Shown here in pieces: positions 47,225 through 60,200 of a stretch of DNA of 64,000 nt. The number at the start of each line of letters is the position of its first letter. The stretch's first letter is position 1. A program made the position numbers and the translations under genes. The notes beneath the pieces are model-generated. The model ran no database searches, was not told where the DNA came from, and was given only the letters and a program-made list of their open reading frames with translations. Source of the DNA: Malurus cyaneus samueli (Eukaryota; Chordata; Aves; Passeriformes; Maluridae); NCBI GenBank assembly GCA_009741485.1, contig CM019216.1, forward strand, positions 43,276,367 through 43,340,366. The letters run 5' to 3'.

Positions 47225-48445
47225 GCATTCACGCTGGAAGAGCTGAATACTGTTGGGATGGGTTCTGGCCACTTAAGTCCATTACATTCTTTTGGTTCTG
47301 TGTCTGTCATTGTTTATGAGTTGGCCACTCATAAACACCTCAGAAATAACTCTGTACAACCAGGCCAACTGAGCTAGATAAATCTTTGACAACTCTCCCA
47401 GGTCTTTGTTCTCAGGAAGCAAAGCTGGTGAGTCTCAAAACCACAGCAAGGAAAACTTTCTACACTTGGTTTTCTAGTGAACCAAATGACTGAGGGAGGA
47501 AGAAAAGTAAGTGCATAAATTAATTTCATTAGGTTTTCCCCTATGTCCCCGATTATCCACTCAAATCCTTTTTACTGTTGCTTGTTAAAACTCAAAACAT
47601 ATAAAACAAAAATTAATTTCTGGCTACTCAACCTCTCTTTCCATATCACTCACAACACAAATACTCTTTAAGTGATTCCTGACTCCAGCTCTTTTCTTTT
47701 TCTTTCTGACAGCCTCTTCTTTTTTTTCATCAAACATAAAAAAGACTGATGCTCTTTCTCTGAAGAACAGATTTCTGGTTAACTTTCATGGCCCATTGTG
47801 AGAACCACCTCATCACTGGAGTTTGTTCACAGAAACAATATACTCCAGAGTGATGATACATTTAGAAACATTTTTAAGCTGATTGGTCTAGTAATTATGA
47901 CATGCCTGATGTCCCACAAGTCATTATTTTGTCTCTGAACCAGAATCCAAGCAAATTAATGTTACTTTATTTATGTGGCTTTGTGGGTTTTGTATGAATG
48001 ACGGGCATTCACATCTCTAAAACCACTGTAATTAATTGACACATCTGTTGGGAAGTTTGGAAGGGGTTGGAAGCTGAAGGATTACTGTTTTACCACTAAA
48101 AACGATTATGATTGATGAAAATTAGCGAATTTTGGCTGCACAGGTTTTCGACAGATTGTTCTCCAACTGAGCTGAGAACTTTGGGTTTAAGGTGTAGCAG
48201 TTCAGTGATATGTAACAGTCATAGCTGATTCTTTGAAGGTGTGTTCTTTTAGTAAGTATTTTGAGCAAATATATACCTGCACCTCTCAAAACTTTTGCTC
48301 TGTAAGTAGAGATCAGAAACATATGGAGGGAAAGGAACACAGAAATGCATCTGCTTGGTTGGAAACATAACCATTAAACAGAGGATGACTTGCTCCCCAG
48401 CTTGTGCTGGTTAGAATGGACTTAGAGCCTAATTCTTCCCTCCCA
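47225..48445. other. non-coding sequence, no gene recognised
   Basis: AT-rich spacer between LTR-like blocks. No retroviral internal region (gag, pol, env) is recognisable, which argues that the flanking LTRs are solo and unrelated insertions. Confidence 0.55.
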
Positions 48446-49068
48446 TGTGCCCTGGTTTGACTCTGGCTGGCAACTCAGACCCCCACAGCTGCTCACTCAC
48501 TTTTCCCCACAGCGGAACAGAACCAAAAGAGCAAAAGTGAGAAACTCATGGGTTGAGATAAGACAGTTTAACAGGTAAAGCAAAACCATACCTAAAAGAA
48601 AGAAATTCCTTCACTTTCTGTGGCAGGCAGGACTAAGCCATTCCAAGGAAAGCAAAGATCCATGTGCACAACAGTGACTTGGCAAGACAAATGGCATCAC
48701 TCTGAACATCCACCTGTTCCTTCTTCTTCCCCAGCTTTATATGCTTTTTATATGTTATGCATGTATGTATATATACATATATATATATTATATATACACA
48801 TACATACGCACAAATGGCATACATCTATACACATGGCATGTGCCATATGGTATGGAATATCTTGTGATCAGTTAGGGGCAGCTGTCCCGCTGTGTCCCTC
48901 TCAACTCCTTGGCACGCTCAGCCCCAATTCAAGAGGCAGAAAAGGCCTTGATGCTCAGAATTATCTAAATAATTCGTGTTTGTTAACACAGTTTCCAGCA
49001 CAAATCCAAAGCAAAGCCCGCTCTCACCACTCTGAAGGAAATTACTTTACCCAAACAAAAGCAGCACA
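48446..49068 (-). mobile_element. endogenous retrovirus solo LTR, minus strand (avian family B)
   Basis: A 623-base block with TGT...ACA ends (TGTGCC at 48446, AGCACA ending 49068). Read on the minus strand, the order fits a retroviral LTR that I recognise from memory as widespread in birds: a start of TGTGCTGCTTTTG, a block complementary to AGAGGCAGAAAAGGCCTTGA (48932-48951), a TATA box (CATATAAAGC, complement of about 48735-48744), a stretch just downstream of the usual transcription start, and an R/U5-like end with CTCAACCCATGAG (48547-48559). A TA/TG hairpin array is inserted at 48757-48812, upstream of the TATA box on the element's own strand. No internal retroviral genes are present. 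The plus-strand open frame at 48620-49099 is antisense and meaningless. Confidence 0.88.
48757..48812. repeat. (TA)n/(CATA)n palindromic microsatellite inside the LTR
   Basis: GCATGTATGTATATATA on the left is nearly complementary to TATATATACACATACATACG on the right, around a TA core. It sits within the LTR at 48446-49068 and interrupts what is otherwise a conserved promoter-proximal section of that family. Confidence 0.85.
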
Positions 49069-49577
49069 CGTGGCAAATCCATACTGGCTCTATGATTAAC
49101 TTGTTTGTCTGTTTGCTTGTTTTCTCTTTGTGGTCCTCTGCTTTGAAAATGTTTTGTTTTTTTTTCTTATGATGGGCTGTAGTTTTCCTTTTTTAATATT
49201 AAAATTAGTCTCTGCAAAAAACTCCAAACCCAAACCAAATTTCTTCAGGGCTTTTCACCTGTGATAAAGATTCTAAGGCTTGAATGAATTTTATCTCCAG
49301 GCCTATAGAACAAGAAAAATAAAATAAACAGGGGGAAAAAAACCTTTTCACACTGCAGACCTCATATTTCAAGAGTCTGAAGTTCCATGTGATAAAGCTG
49401 GAGTCTCTTTTTCTCCTAAAGGCTGTACCACAGTGTTGTTGGCTGTTGGAAAACAAAGCAGGTTTACATCCCTTCTCTATGTAAAGAAAGCACAACTACA
49501 ACTCTGGATGACAGTCATAAATGAGTACCTGACCGAAGCAAGCAGATTACTTTGGAAACAGAACTTAGAGAGACAAA

Positions 49578-49581
<4 letters not shown>
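49069..49581. other. non-coding sequence, no gene recognised
   Basis: Flank of the LTR with a T/G-rich stretch (49100-49200). No gene or named repeat. Confidence 0.6.

Positions 49582-49616
<35 letters not shown>
49582..49616. repeat. poly-T run (35 T)
   Basis: The longest homopolymer in the window, uninterrupted. It could be the tail of a minus-strand retroposed copy, but no recognisable body is next to it. Confidence 0.98.
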
Positions 49617-49618
<2 letters not shown>

Positions 49619-52600
49619 CAAGTAATGTTCATTTTTTCACAAACATTCCTCTTTGACTTCCCAAACATTTATGTTTTGGTGCACATATAAAGAGAGAGGA
49701 AAAATTTTTTTTTCCTTTTTCATATTTTATTGTGTTTTAGGACAGAGACTGAAGTATGATCACAAGTACATTAGAAAAAACCTAGAAAGTCAGAAAGTAG
49801 AATGTAAATGGCTGACCTTCAAGATCATAAAGCAAAACAAGAAGCTCTTTTTGCAACAATTAAATTGTGTTTTATCAAAAACAAAAAGTTGAGCTTTATT
49901 TATTCTGGGATCAATGCACTTATGATCAAGCAGGAAGAGAAGAATTAACATTTGTTCTCATTCAGGAGTCCCCCAGATTATTCTTTCATGCTTTTTTTTT
50001 TTTTTTTCCCCTGCTGTCTTAATTATAATCTCTGGCAAACTAATACTCCTGTGTTTCCATCTTGCCTTTGTTACTGTGGTACTTGTGCAATTAATACCTT
50101 CTTCCGTGCACAGCTACAATTGGGCAATAATTGCCCCTTGACAGATGGTGAACTGAGGGCCAGAGGTGCTGAAAGGAGTGTCACTGCTGCAGTGCTGTGC
50201 TCTGGAACAGCCAGCAAGGTGACGTGCCTGTCCAGACCCCAGCATGTCTGAGAGGGAAATCCATCAGCACATCAGTACCTTGGCTGTTAAAAATCCTGGG
50301 AACAGGGTGGGTGGACCTGAACCCTGCTCCCCACCGTGGAGTGTGAGCCTCAGTACACAAAGTACTGAGGTGGCTGCTCCTGAAGGAGAAAATCTGGATA
50401 TTTTATTTGAAAGAAACAAGCACTGGCTGCAGGAAAGCAGAAAAGATGAAAGAGTGAAAGGAATGATTTTTTCTTTTAAAAGCAGCCATGGGGGAAGTGT
50501 TACCTCAGAGATTTATGAGAAAATACTTACAATCCACAAGCATGTTTCCAGGGCTCATTCTGTGACTGAGGTATTTCTGACGTGTATTTCCCAATTTTTA
50601 ATACACACATTAAGGCATAGATTCAACCATGAGACCACAAGTCACAGCTGAACAACTAGATTGCAAAATAATTTGTGGCAAGACAGATTCAGGAATGCCC
50701 TTCTGAAACTGTCATGAAAAATGGATGAATAATGTGGGAATGTATTTAGGTACCTCATCCAATCTTAACAACAAACTTAATTTTGAAGTGATAAGCAAGT
50801 TCTTGCAAATTGTCAAATATCACTAAACATAATAGAATCTACTCAAGGCAAGTGGTTGAATTGGTAGCCTACTGAATGTTTTATATGTGTACTTCATGTT
50901 CAGTACTGATATAACTGGGATTAGTATGAAAGACAGTGGACATTTCTGTCATAAAAAGGCTTTTCACAAGTTCATGCCTCAAATAAAGACACAGACTGAG
51001 TTGTAAATATTTCACCTTGCAATGCCACCCAGAGATGTTTTTGCTAGCTGAGTCTAGCAAAAACATACTTAGACACATTTATGGAAATTATGTTACTTAA
51101 AAATGAAACTACAAGCCTGTGTATACTAAGGAAATCTTCAGGCAGTTACAGCAAAGTGGATTGTTACTACATTTTATGTTGCTACTGAGGCAGATAATTT
51201 TAAGTAGTACTTCTTGTACAATAATAATAAGAAAGTCACAGAAGTGTAAATGACTGAGCAAACCACCTTTTCCAGAAAGCCATGTAATGTTAGATCCACA
51301 ATTATGTACTTTCTCTATGTCTTCACAGCAGAGATAATTCCTTCAAAGCCAACATTTAGTGGCTTTCAGAAGAATTCAAATAGGTTAGGAGCATTTAATT
51401 TGTTTTCTCAAACAGCACTTGCCCCTTTCAGGATGTGAAAACAGAGATTGACAATAATTCTTGGTAATTAAATGAGCTACAGAAAGTACAGAACAGATTA
51501 AGTGGAGAGTAATAGTTTGTGATTTGTTTTCAAAAAGCAGTGTGCCTTCATTTTCTTTTTTGCATGGTATAAATCCCCCACATAAATTATGTCACCTTGT
51601 GGCTGCCACATAAGAATAAGAATACATGACATTACCATGACACCACCTAATATCACTGCATTTACAGCGGCTTGCATGTGTTCATTACAAAATCCATTCT
51701 AAACTTCTCATATATTTCCTAATAAAATACATTAACCTCAGGAGCTGGAACTCTGCTGATTCAAGCAATGCTTTATAATCCAGACAACTCTGATTAAAGC
51801 AAAAATGCACAGATTTGGCAAACCAAATATTCTTAATGGACTTGGTTGAGGCCTTGCCACATGTTTTGTGGAGGAGCTGTCTCTGAACCCCTAGAAGCCA
51901 AGAGTCTCAAAAAGAAAGGACTCTATGCAGAAAGTATAAAAGCATAGCCAGATTCTTAGCTCCTCTTATCTCAGTTGGGGAAAAAAGAAAAAAAAAGTTA
52001 GACTTTTCCATGTATGAAGCCAGAAGAAAATTGCAGCATTCTACCCCTGGCTCAGTTTCCTCCTATTTAGTGAGGGAGGGGGCAGAGTCCAATCCTGCCT
52101 GGCTGGAAGTTGTCTTTGTGCAGGAGCTCTCCTCCTGCTCCAAATCCCCAGGGAAGTCTTCCTATTGTGGTCCCCGTATAGCTTAGAGTGGGAGGAGCTG
52201 GAAGGGAGGAAGAGATGAAGGGAGAAGGGAGAAGAGGTTGAAAGGGAAGGGAGGAAAAGAGGAAGGGAAGGAGGGCCTGGGATTCCTAGCCATCTACTCT
52301 GCAAATAAAACACATTTTCAGAAGCTGAGCGAGGCAAAGATAGAGTAATTATGAATATTTTTTTTAAAAAAACTCCCTCTCTGTTTACTTTTTCAAGAAC
52401 TTTACAGTAAAGTGTTCCCTGTATATTGCACCCAAGGAGTTTTAACATCAGAGTCTTTCTGATAATTACAAACATTATCTACTAATCATCCAGATGTCTC
52501 CAGAAGTATAATTTTTAAAATGAGAAGGAAAGAAACATAGCAATGTTATCTCCGTAACCATAAACACACAAGCTGCAGTCACACAAGCTGTGAGAGTCCT

Positions 52601-54167
52601 CAGCACATCCAATCACCAAAAAAAGTGCTCGAAGAAGGAATCCTCTCATCCTGACAGAAATGCACAATATTTCTTTAAAAGATCCTTCTAGATGCGCAGC
52701 TGAGGCCACAGAATGGGACACGTACAATCTACAGTCTCCTCTACCTTTATATCCCTCTGCATTCTTTTTGGTGCAATTTCCATCCCTGAGGAATTTTTTA
52801 AAAAGTGTTCTCAAGGTAGAACATGAAGATAATAATGCCGAATAAGATCAAAGTATTTTATACTGATGATTTAATCTTCTGAATTTTGTGCCAGCTGTGA
52901 CTATGCCTCTGGACAGAATATGGCCACTGAAATTTAAATCCTGTTGTACATGATATTCCTGGGGTTTTGGCAATTGATAAGGATAATATTATCTCCTTTT
53001 TTTTTTTTAAATAATCTGTAAGTAGGGGAGAGTCGACCAGATAACAACATCTCCACAGCTTCATCAGATATATTCCGTATGCAAAACCATCTCCAAGTAC
53101 TCTTGATTTTAAAGCAGTTCATTATACACTGAACAAGCTGAGTCAACAGGAGCCAAGTCAGCAAATACAACTTCAGTGCCTGTTTGTAATTAGTTTAGAC
53201 GTTCAGACAACAAAGGATGTGAAGTTATTTCTCTTTGACTGTATCATAAAAAAGGGAGAGTCAAAAGAAGCCAGAGCAGGTTAGTGTACTGCATGGAATG
53301 ATATCCATGGGGAGAAACTGTCATTGTGCAACATAATACTGAGACACCTGCATGTCAAAAATTCACTGCTGATCACAGACTCTCACTCAATGAAGCTGCT
53401 GCTAACCCTGTCCTCACCTGAGCTGTTATGACATGTCTCCAGGCTAACAACAGCTTTTCCTTTGGGGTACACAAGCTTGTGTGCCTCAATATTTGCTTTC
53501 TCATATGAATAAATAAGTTAGCTTGGTCACTTAGCTATTCCCAGGCTGTGTTCTCTGGAATAGGTGAGAAAGATGTGCAGCTATCTCCTTCATCATCCGT
53601 GCAGTATCAGCTTCACAGGTACCCAGTAATTACAGCCCGTAGAGATTGCTGATTAATATCTAATTTGAAAGCTTCCCATGATGACTCACCTCACACTCAG
53701 CACAATGCGAGTATTCCTGTGTAAATAACAGGGGCTTGGCACAGACAAAGTGTGTGAACTGATTTGAAGGATACTGAATGCTCCATATTTAAGGACTTTC
53801 ACTTTAGCAAAAGACAAAAGCAAAACTCAGGAATAGCTCTAAGTCCTTAGGGCCACACTAGTAGAATTGAGAGGGCTCAGTCTAAAAATCACGATCCCTT
53901 TATCCATCTCGGACATTTATGTTTCTGATACCTAAGATCAACACATACGATCAGTATTTAATATTTTAATTCACTCAAGAGCACAGGTTCTGCAGATCCT
54001 TAGCAGCTCAGTGTCGAGTGTACCAATGGCTAGCTCGTCTTTAAACACTACTTTGGATGCACAAACAAGTAATTTCACTGCCAGACTTATCTGGGCAGCT
54101 TGTTCCAATAACTGCTGGGAGTCCACTGTGTAGAAATGCAGTGAGTTAAAGATTGTGGTGGTTAGCC
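49617..54167. other. non-coding sequence, no gene recognised
   Basis: About 4.5 kb. It contains a 16-T run at 49992-50007, a GC-richer section at 50130-50400, a purine-rich patch at 52185-52275, and two possible ancient SINE remnants listed separately. The plus frame at 50244-50651 (135 codons) and the minus frame at 52041-52475 (144 codons, partly low-complexity Ser/Leu) have no recognised domain. Confidence 0.55.
50125..50175 (+). mobile_element. possible MIR-type (CORE-SINE) remnant
   Basis: The string AATAATTGCCCC, then ACAGATGGTGAACTGAGGGC and CAGAG keeps the order and spacing of the conserved MIR segment ATTATTATCCCC / ACAGATGAGGAAACTGAGG / CAGAG, as recalled. Such ancient SINEs survive as short scraps in amniotes, birds included. 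The match is only about 40 bases, so chance similarity is possible. Confidence 0.4.
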
Positions 54168-54253
54168 TGTTTTGTTTTTGTTTTTTTTTTTTTTTTTTGT
54201 TGTTTTGTTTGTTTTGTTTTGGTTTGTGTTTTTGTTGTTTGTTTTTTTTTTTT
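54168..54253. repeat. T/G low-complexity tract
   Basis: Includes an 18-T run (54181-54198), then GTTTT and TTGTTT units and another T run. On the minus strand it reads as an (AAAAC)-like array, and the Lys/Gln/Asn-rich frame across it is an artefact. Confidence 0.92.
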
Positions 54254-57200
54254 AATGGAAGGCTGACTTTTTCTTCAGTGTCTGCTTCAGGTGTCTGGTT
54301 AGCTCTGTGCTCAGAGGTTAGGGATTTGGTGTAGGGGAAAATCTGTCTGCTTACGGCCCCTCCTCCATGTGCATTTTTTTGCAGATGCCCTTGCGTGGCT
54401 CCACACTCGGGGTGCTGGCTGTTAAACATCTTGTTAAGGGGTGTGCAATACCCCTGGGTGTTGTACAGGAAGCCCTCATAATGGTATTTCAGGGATACAG
54501 ACCCTGCTGCAGAGATCGAATTCTAAAAGCCAAAATGCGAGAACATTCTTGGGGTTTTTTTTGTAGATCTGGGACAAAGTTTCTGTTTATTTCAGTGGCA
54601 CTGCAGAAGATCTCAGGGGAAAAAGGTCCAAAGTAACTGCACCCCCATCACCACAGGCCAGTGAAAATACACATGCCCTGAGTATCACTGTGAGTACAGA
54701 TCTGGTTTCTCTGAGCACAATGCTACCACTGTCATCTGAAGACACGAGGATCTAGACAATTCTGTTTGCATCTGCTGTGCAGAAACATATCCTCAGCAAA
54801 ATCACTGAAAGTTAGTGGCTCCAATTCTAATTGCTCTGCAAGAAAGCATTTTGTTCTGACATGATTATTTCAGTGTTCTTACTAACTCATTTAATACAAC
54901 TGAGAATAATATTTAGTTGATATATAAAGCATTTGTGCCATATGCCTGAATCTGATACTGGATATTTGTACAACAGCCATAGATGTCAGAGATTCAACGT
55001 TTTCAAAACATTTTTTGCAATTAATACAAACAAGACAAACAGGAAAACAAAAACAAAGCTAAAAAAATACAAGCATGACAAATTAGGAAAAAGAAAAAAG
55101 AAAAAAAAAAAACATGTTGTTTTCTTATTACTAGTAAAAAAAAGGTTTTGACAATAAGTTCTTGCAAGTAAGGCTCAGGGGAAAAAAACAAAGAAACTAT
55201 ATTATTATATCATAAATGATCAAAATTTTGTAAGCAAAAATTTAGCTGTAAAAAGTAACTGAGGGATGCTTGCTTATTTCAGAAGCATGTGCTCTTTGAG
55301 ACACCAGAAGCCAGCTTTTCAACTCTACTATATCTGAATCTGCCACTTAGGGGAACAGTGATTGTCCCTCCCATAGGAGAAGGTGTCAACCCACATTGTG
55401 CCAGAGAATTCCAAAGGACTTTCATTGAAGATTTCACTGATGGCATGATCAAAAAGTATCCCTCATGTCTGTGCCATTTTTATCATTAGTCCCCATATTC
55501 TACCCAGACTCTTAGATGTTACATCTTTCCATGCACAAAATAATTAGGATTATATTGGTAGTCTACTGGTTGCAAACTCATGCAGGAAAAATACTTGTTC
55601 TGGCTTTAGGAATTTACACCTGCTTCCTTAGCAGAATTTGGGGACAGTCATTTTGTCAAGTCTTGGGTAGACTTTTCACACTCCTACCATGTGATTCACC
55701 CACACTGAACAATATTTACAGATGGCTACTAAAGAAAGTAAGAGAAGAGTATATATTTCCAGGATGGAAAATTTTCCTATTCTCTCATTCTGAGTATAAG
55801 GGTCCTTCATGCAAATGCAAATCATACAGGAAAACCTGTTTCTCAGCGCTGCTGGAATTTAACTGTCCTCTACACAGTGCCTGCTCCACATGAAACCTGA
55901 TTCTATATACTTCATACAGGAAAATCTTCTATAAAATGTCACCTCCAGCTCTCTTCCTCTCCATAGCCCTTTTGACATTTTCTTTTTTTTTTTTTAATTT
56001 TTCTTTTCTTTGAAATTTCTATTTCTCTCATACTTTAGTAGCACAGTAAAGTACCTTGTACAACATCTTTGTTTAAACATATTGCAGAAGAAAAGCTAGT
56101 TTTTCCTTAGTTTTACCCTGGTGGAGAAAATTTCGAGCTATGAAACAATTCTTCACCCACAATGCATCATTCTGCATTTACTTTCTTGCTGTGATGGATG
56201 CAAACACTAAGAGACTCCAAGAGTGACCCTCTACTAATGGAAGGGTTTTCCACCTGATTGAGGCAAATGGGTCTGTGGAGTTTAAAGCAGCAACAGATTC
56301 CTGCCCCACAGTTCAAACCCATCAAATGTTATATTTCTGCTGCTTTGTGGCTGGGTGTTTTCCTCTGGTCCACAGTGCCTTTAGGATCAAAGAAAGAAAG
56401 AGACTGAATAGTAAGTGTTGCTCAGGTTTTTGTTGTTTTATTTTTTTTTCTTTTTACTATTATTAGTTTTAGTTTTACTCCTTGCATCATTCTGAGCTCC
56501 CAATGGGAAGGAGGAACCCTGCTGTGGCAGACAGAGTACAAGGTTATGAAAAAGGAGTCTCTGGCCCTAGGACTTACTTAACTTTTTTTAATTACTGACT
56601 CGGTTTAAGATTGCAGTCATCATAAATTGGTGTATTCTCTTGCTCTCACTTAGTCTTTTCTGAGAACATAAAGACTAGATTGTCCTCTGGCTTACAAAAT
56701 AACTAAGTTTTTTTTCTGTAATGCTCCTTTCATCACATTTCAGTTGTTTCTTGTATGGCTTAGCCCTGAAACACATACATTACTCACTGAAGTAAATGAA
56801 AACACATGATACATACCATGACTTTACCCTTTCCCCTAAAAAACTCAAGCTATTGAACTCCTTTATTTTTTTTTTTTTTTTGCCAATGACTTACACAAGG
56901 TTGTGCATTGAAATTTGTCCTGTGAATACAGTACATGTTGCAAGGTGTTCCTATTGTAGTACAGACACCAACGGGGTCACTGCTGAGCCAGAAGTGTACA
57001 GCACATAGGAAAGGCTCTTCTTTTGTGGTTTCTCAGAGACTGCAAAAATATTACTTTTCTGATATTAACAACCTGGCCTAGTCTTATTTTAATAATTCAA
57101 GCTTCATTCTATTCAGAATTAGGAAGTCAATATTCCACTCCTGATCAGAAAATTGAAAGGAATTACTATTACTCCACATCTGAATTATATTTCAGTAAAA

Positions 57201-60200
57201 AATCTGTACATTTGGAAATAATGGAAAAGGTTTTGATTTAGTGTTTTAGAGAGTGGCATAGTGTTTTCTCCTGATTTTCAACTAAAAAAATAATGGAAAA
57301 ATTTAAAAGAAAGTTTTCATTTAGACCAAAAATAAATTAAGGGTTTTTTTATTTTGTTTTTTTTTTATTTAAATACTACAAAACTGAATTTTGATACCTT
57401 AAAGTCATGTTCTGTTCTACCAAACCATTACTCATCAGAAGGTGTGTTTTGATGATATTGCAAATATAAAGACTGAGTGTGAAACTTGTCACAGAGAGTA
57501 TCCTGTCTTTATGTTGAACGCCATTGTTTTGAAGATCCTCTTTTAAAGCATTTCATTCTCTGTGCATTTAATTAAAACCAAGCTTTCACCCAGTTGAATT
57601 AGAAGCCTGAAGGAGAAACAAATAAAACTCCCATTTCCTATCCTGAGGGCATTTGTGTTTGAAGAGATGGTTATAGTGAGGCACTTCCATTTCAGTAAAG
57701 GGATCTTGGATTTTAGAGACTGGATCAGACCAAATTCTTCATTAATAAAAACAGAAGTTACAATACCCTGTATAAGCAATGCTTTCCTTGCCACTGAAAA
57801 TGCAGCTACACCTGGAATATGGAGCAACAACATATTCAGAGTACAGAGCATCAAGCTGTGTCAGTGTTAAACAGCAGGCTTTTGGCTGCCTGGTTTAGTT
57901 AGGAATTTTATCAAGTTACAGTGAAGATGCATTAATCGGAGGATGGGAAAAACTAAGAAGACAGGCTCTTTTTTTTCCTTCCCTTCTTTACCACTGCTGG
58001 CTGCCCAGAGCAAGCTGCAGTCCTTCCTGCCAGCCCTTTTGAACCAAGCACTGAACACCCTCTAGGCCTTCAAGCAGTGCTCTGAAGCACATCTTCCAAA
58101 TGCCCTCTTTTTTACAGCAAATATTGATAATACAAGGCATAGATGACACAGCAGGCTGAGCATGCTGCCTACTGGATTTGCAACACTTTTCATCTTTACT
58201 TCCCTCTGCGAGTACTTCTACCAGAATAAAAAGAGAAATATTTACACATTTATCTCAAGATTTATATCTTTTCGTGCTTGAATAATAGTGTCTCTAAAAA
58301 CCTAACATCTACAACATCAAATGACAGCAGTTTGTGTTTTAGGGCAAGCCTCATGTTTGGCGTGATCTAGTTTATTTGTTTGACAATGAGAATGTCAAGC
58401 ACAGTACAATTTGCTGCTCCATCCTAACATAACATGCTGCATACATCACATTTTACAGGCTCCCAATGCCATCGGAAGAAAACAATAGAGGAATGAGTAG
58501 CTGTGTGTTTAATGAATGGCTGTGCATGAAATCCACTCTCCATGAAGAGAACCCTGGGTTATAATAAGGTGTCTCGGGCTGCCAGGAGTTGTTCCACGAC
58601 TTTGAGCTACTATAATCCTTGCTGCTGTTCGTCTCAGCTGTTTTCTTTCTTCTCTTTATGCCTTGTTTGCTGCCAGGCTCCACTCTCCTCCCTCCCAGCA
58701 GCCTGTAAGCCATGCCCAGGTGGCAGCAGCCACCAAGGAACAGAAGGGCCAGGACAAACAGGGAGAGTGGCAGTGCAGATGGGCAGTGACCCGGCACAGG
58801 TGGTGAGGCAGAAGCTAACCCACTAATTCCTCATCCAAGAGAGTTGCCTTAAATTGCCCTCTTCCCCCTTGCGCTGGGAATGATGAAAAAGGAGTTTGAC
58901 TACATTGTCTCACAGGCTGTTGCACTATAAGGTTATTAAAATAGAGGGATGTACAGTCCTTCCAGAAAAAATTTTTGATGTTCTGGAGCTGACAGGCTGA
59001 GGGGGGAGCTTCTTTTCCTTTTCCTTCTGATCTTTTTTCTCCCCTTTTGATCTTTCTCTTATGTTACTATTTCTTCACACCTGCACACATGTTCAGAGTA
59101 AGAGCTGAAAAACAAGTTAATAAATAAGTTCTCTTTTCCTGAAATAGTCTTTGCCATCCATCAAAGATGATGGATTTCTTATACAAGGAAACTCTCAAAG
59201 CAGCAGCAAGCATATTCACCTTGAAAATAGGTGTGTTTTTCTGTTATTCTTTCTCATCTAAAATGGATGGATATTTTAGCCTTAAAGACAACATGAGACA
59301 TTTTTGGAATACCCTGGTGACTAACAAAATGCATGCTTGCACTTTCTTCTGCATCACAGTCTTACTATACAAGACACAATACATCCCATCTTTTTTTCTC
59401 TGCTTAGCTTCATAACAACGAGCTGTCAAAGTTGATAAAACCAAACTGAACGATTTCACTATCCTGTGCCTATTTATAAATTCACTTAGTTCATCTTGTG
59501 GCAGTCAATGGTATGATAGTAAAGGCTGCTATAAACTCTGAAAGGCTTTGATTCAGGCCCAATACCCTTGTGTGTAGAGGGAGTGTGAGTGAACAGGGGC
59601 AGGGTGTTTCTAGACCAAGTCACCCTGGCCTTTGGGCTAGTTTAGCTTATTTTGCTGCTGAAAGGCTTAGCATTTGGGTTCTCAACAAGCATGGGGAAAG
59701 AGAGGAAAACAACTATACCAGACCAGTATATCTTTCACATAATCTCATTCTGTTTTTAGTGTTCTTTTTGATTTGCTGTCACTGCTGCAGGGGAACAGAC
59801 CTGGCTTTATTTGATGCTGAAAAGAGGATAGTCTTGGGTATGTGCCCTTTTCCTGTTTTTTATATTCTTTAAGCATTCACTTTTGGTGGCTGTTACAGAG
59901 GAGATACTGGGCCATATGACCTTTGGTCTCTTATATTATCGCTGTGTAGTTGAAGGCCAGCAGGAGCTCTACAAGAAGTCACATTGATTCTAGAAAGCAA
60001 TTATTGTGCAAAACATGGTTTAGAATGACAAAGACTTACTTGTTATAAGAGATGCAACAGTGAAAATTACTCAGAGAGATATTTCCAAAATCTATTAGCT
60101 CTTCCTTAAGAATAACCTCATTTTTACCAGATGCCTTCAGCATTATTAAGGGCAGAAAGGTTACATAGTGTGTTGGATGATGCGGGACGAATAGATAGCA

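Noticed and set aside
45642..49068. A single full-length endogenous retrovirus, with two LTRs as its ends
   Set aside because: The two LTRs belong to different families (no shared sequence beyond short common LTR features), and the spacer has no recognisable gag, pol or env and is too short for a provirus.
48620..49099. 159-codon plus-strand open frame
   Set aside because: It lies antisense to the solo LTR at 48446-49068 and crosses its TA microsatellite; no domain, no splice context.
53971..54429. 152-codon minus-strand frame with Lys/Gln/Asn-rich middle
   Set aside because: The middle is the T/G low-complexity tract at 54168-54253; the ends show no domain or splice-site support.
55516..55893. 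125-codon plus-strand frame with a hydrophobic first third
   Set aside because: The Ile/Leu/Val-rich start reflects AT-rich codons; no signal-peptide or domain architecture that I recognise.
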